64,000 nt of DNA, taken from positions 1-64,000 of the forward strand of contig NZ_WIPH01000008.1 of assembly GCF_009547075.1 (NCBI RefSeq). The letters are read 5' to 3'. A program made the position numbers and the translations under genes. Below are positions 63,784-64,000 of this stretch, one piece after another; the stretch's first letter is position 1; every line of letters begins with the position of its first letter. Below the pieces are notes generated by a model. It was not told the origin of the DNA. It saw only the letters and a program-made list of their open reading frames with translations, and ran no database searches. Source of the stretch: Gluconobacter aidae (lineage in GTDB: Bacteria > Pseudomonadota > Alphaproteobacteria > Acetobacterales > Acetobacteraceae).

Positions 63784-64000
63784 GTGACTGAAAGCCCCCG
63801 CGGTAGCCTGAATGCGCAGCGGATTATCCCGCTCGCGACTCTTGCGACACCGCCTCGTGGAATGGACCCGATCGTCGTTCGTCTCAACACGGCCCTGTCA
63901 GCAGGTATCGCGGAGATCCTGGAGCAGGAACGAGCAGTTCTGGTGCTGTCACGGCGGTCCACGGGCAGGCTTTATCTGGATCGACACCAGTTCTCGACGC
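63784..64000 (+). CDS. Partial protein cut by the window edge
   Basis: From GTG 63784 the frame stays open for 72 codons to the end of the window. The visible part starts MTESPRGSLNAQRIIPLATL and includes DPIVVRLNTALSAGIAEIL. A CACGGAG sequence lies just before the GTG and could serve as a ribosome-binding site. There is no signal peptide. I do not recognise the family from this fragment. Confidence 0.5.
   Translation, partial: MTESPRGSLNAQRIIPLATLATPPRGMDPIVVRLNTALSAGIAEILEQERAVLVLSRRSTGRLYLDRHQFST

Overview
The window is chromosomal DNA of an acetic acid bacterium (Acetobacteraceae), most likely Gluconobacter or a close relative. The evidence is a complete pqqABCDE operon, an FNR-type regulator with four cysteines resembling GoxR of G. 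oxydans, GC-rich codon use, a Tat-exported GH32 levanase-type enzyme and several TonB-dependent receptors. The genus is inferred from gene content and not from any database search.

Layout. 1-8 kb: an exported M61 peptidase and a leftward three-gene heavy-metal-type RND efflux operon. 8-12.4 kb: ompW and an FNR-family gene, divergent across a near-perfect FNR box, then a small exported protein, a photolyase and an entericidin-like lipoprotein. 12.4-16.2 kb: an FMN riboswitch followed by ribD-ribE-ribBA-ribH with overlapping ends. 16.4-18.5 kb: a large exported protein with phage-tail-fibre flavour. 18.5-21.7 kb: the leftward pqqABCDE operon, with a terminator-like hairpin between pqqA and pqqB. 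21.9-27.6 kb: an AI-2E-type permease, gmk, a GntR/slipin pair and hisG-hisD. 27.6-30.8 kb: an exported phosphoesterase and a di-heme cytochrome c peroxidase-like lipoprotein behind a possible Pho box. 31-35.5 kb: an RNA helicase, then infA-maf-RNase E/G-yacG-tRNA-Phe.

Accessory region. A compact 9.2-kb integrated element (35456-44643) sits in the 3' end of tRNA-Phe, bounded by a 16-bp duplication. It encodes a tyrosine integrase, an AlpA-like protein, an HK97-type portal, prohead protease and major capsid protein, a helix-turn-helix protein, an exported protein, an AT-rich cargo gene on the opposite strand and a P4/D5-type primase-helicase. It has no terminase, tail or lysis genes, and the capsid genes are transcribed in reverse of the usual order. 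It looks like a minimal capsid-encoding phage satellite. Its integrase gene crosses the attachment core, so its C-terminus differs between the integrated and excised forms. A 9-bp iteron palindrome beside the primase could be its origin.

45-64 kb: two small core genes, a broken DUF6624-like gene, the GH32 enzyme, an SBF-like transporter, a cobalamin riboswitch with btuB-btuF-btuC-btuD, a sulfotransferase, a TonB receptor of unknown substrate, a ferritin-like DUF892 protein and a YhaO/YhaN (SbcD/SbcC-like) DNA-repair pair. A gene cut by the right edge closes the window.
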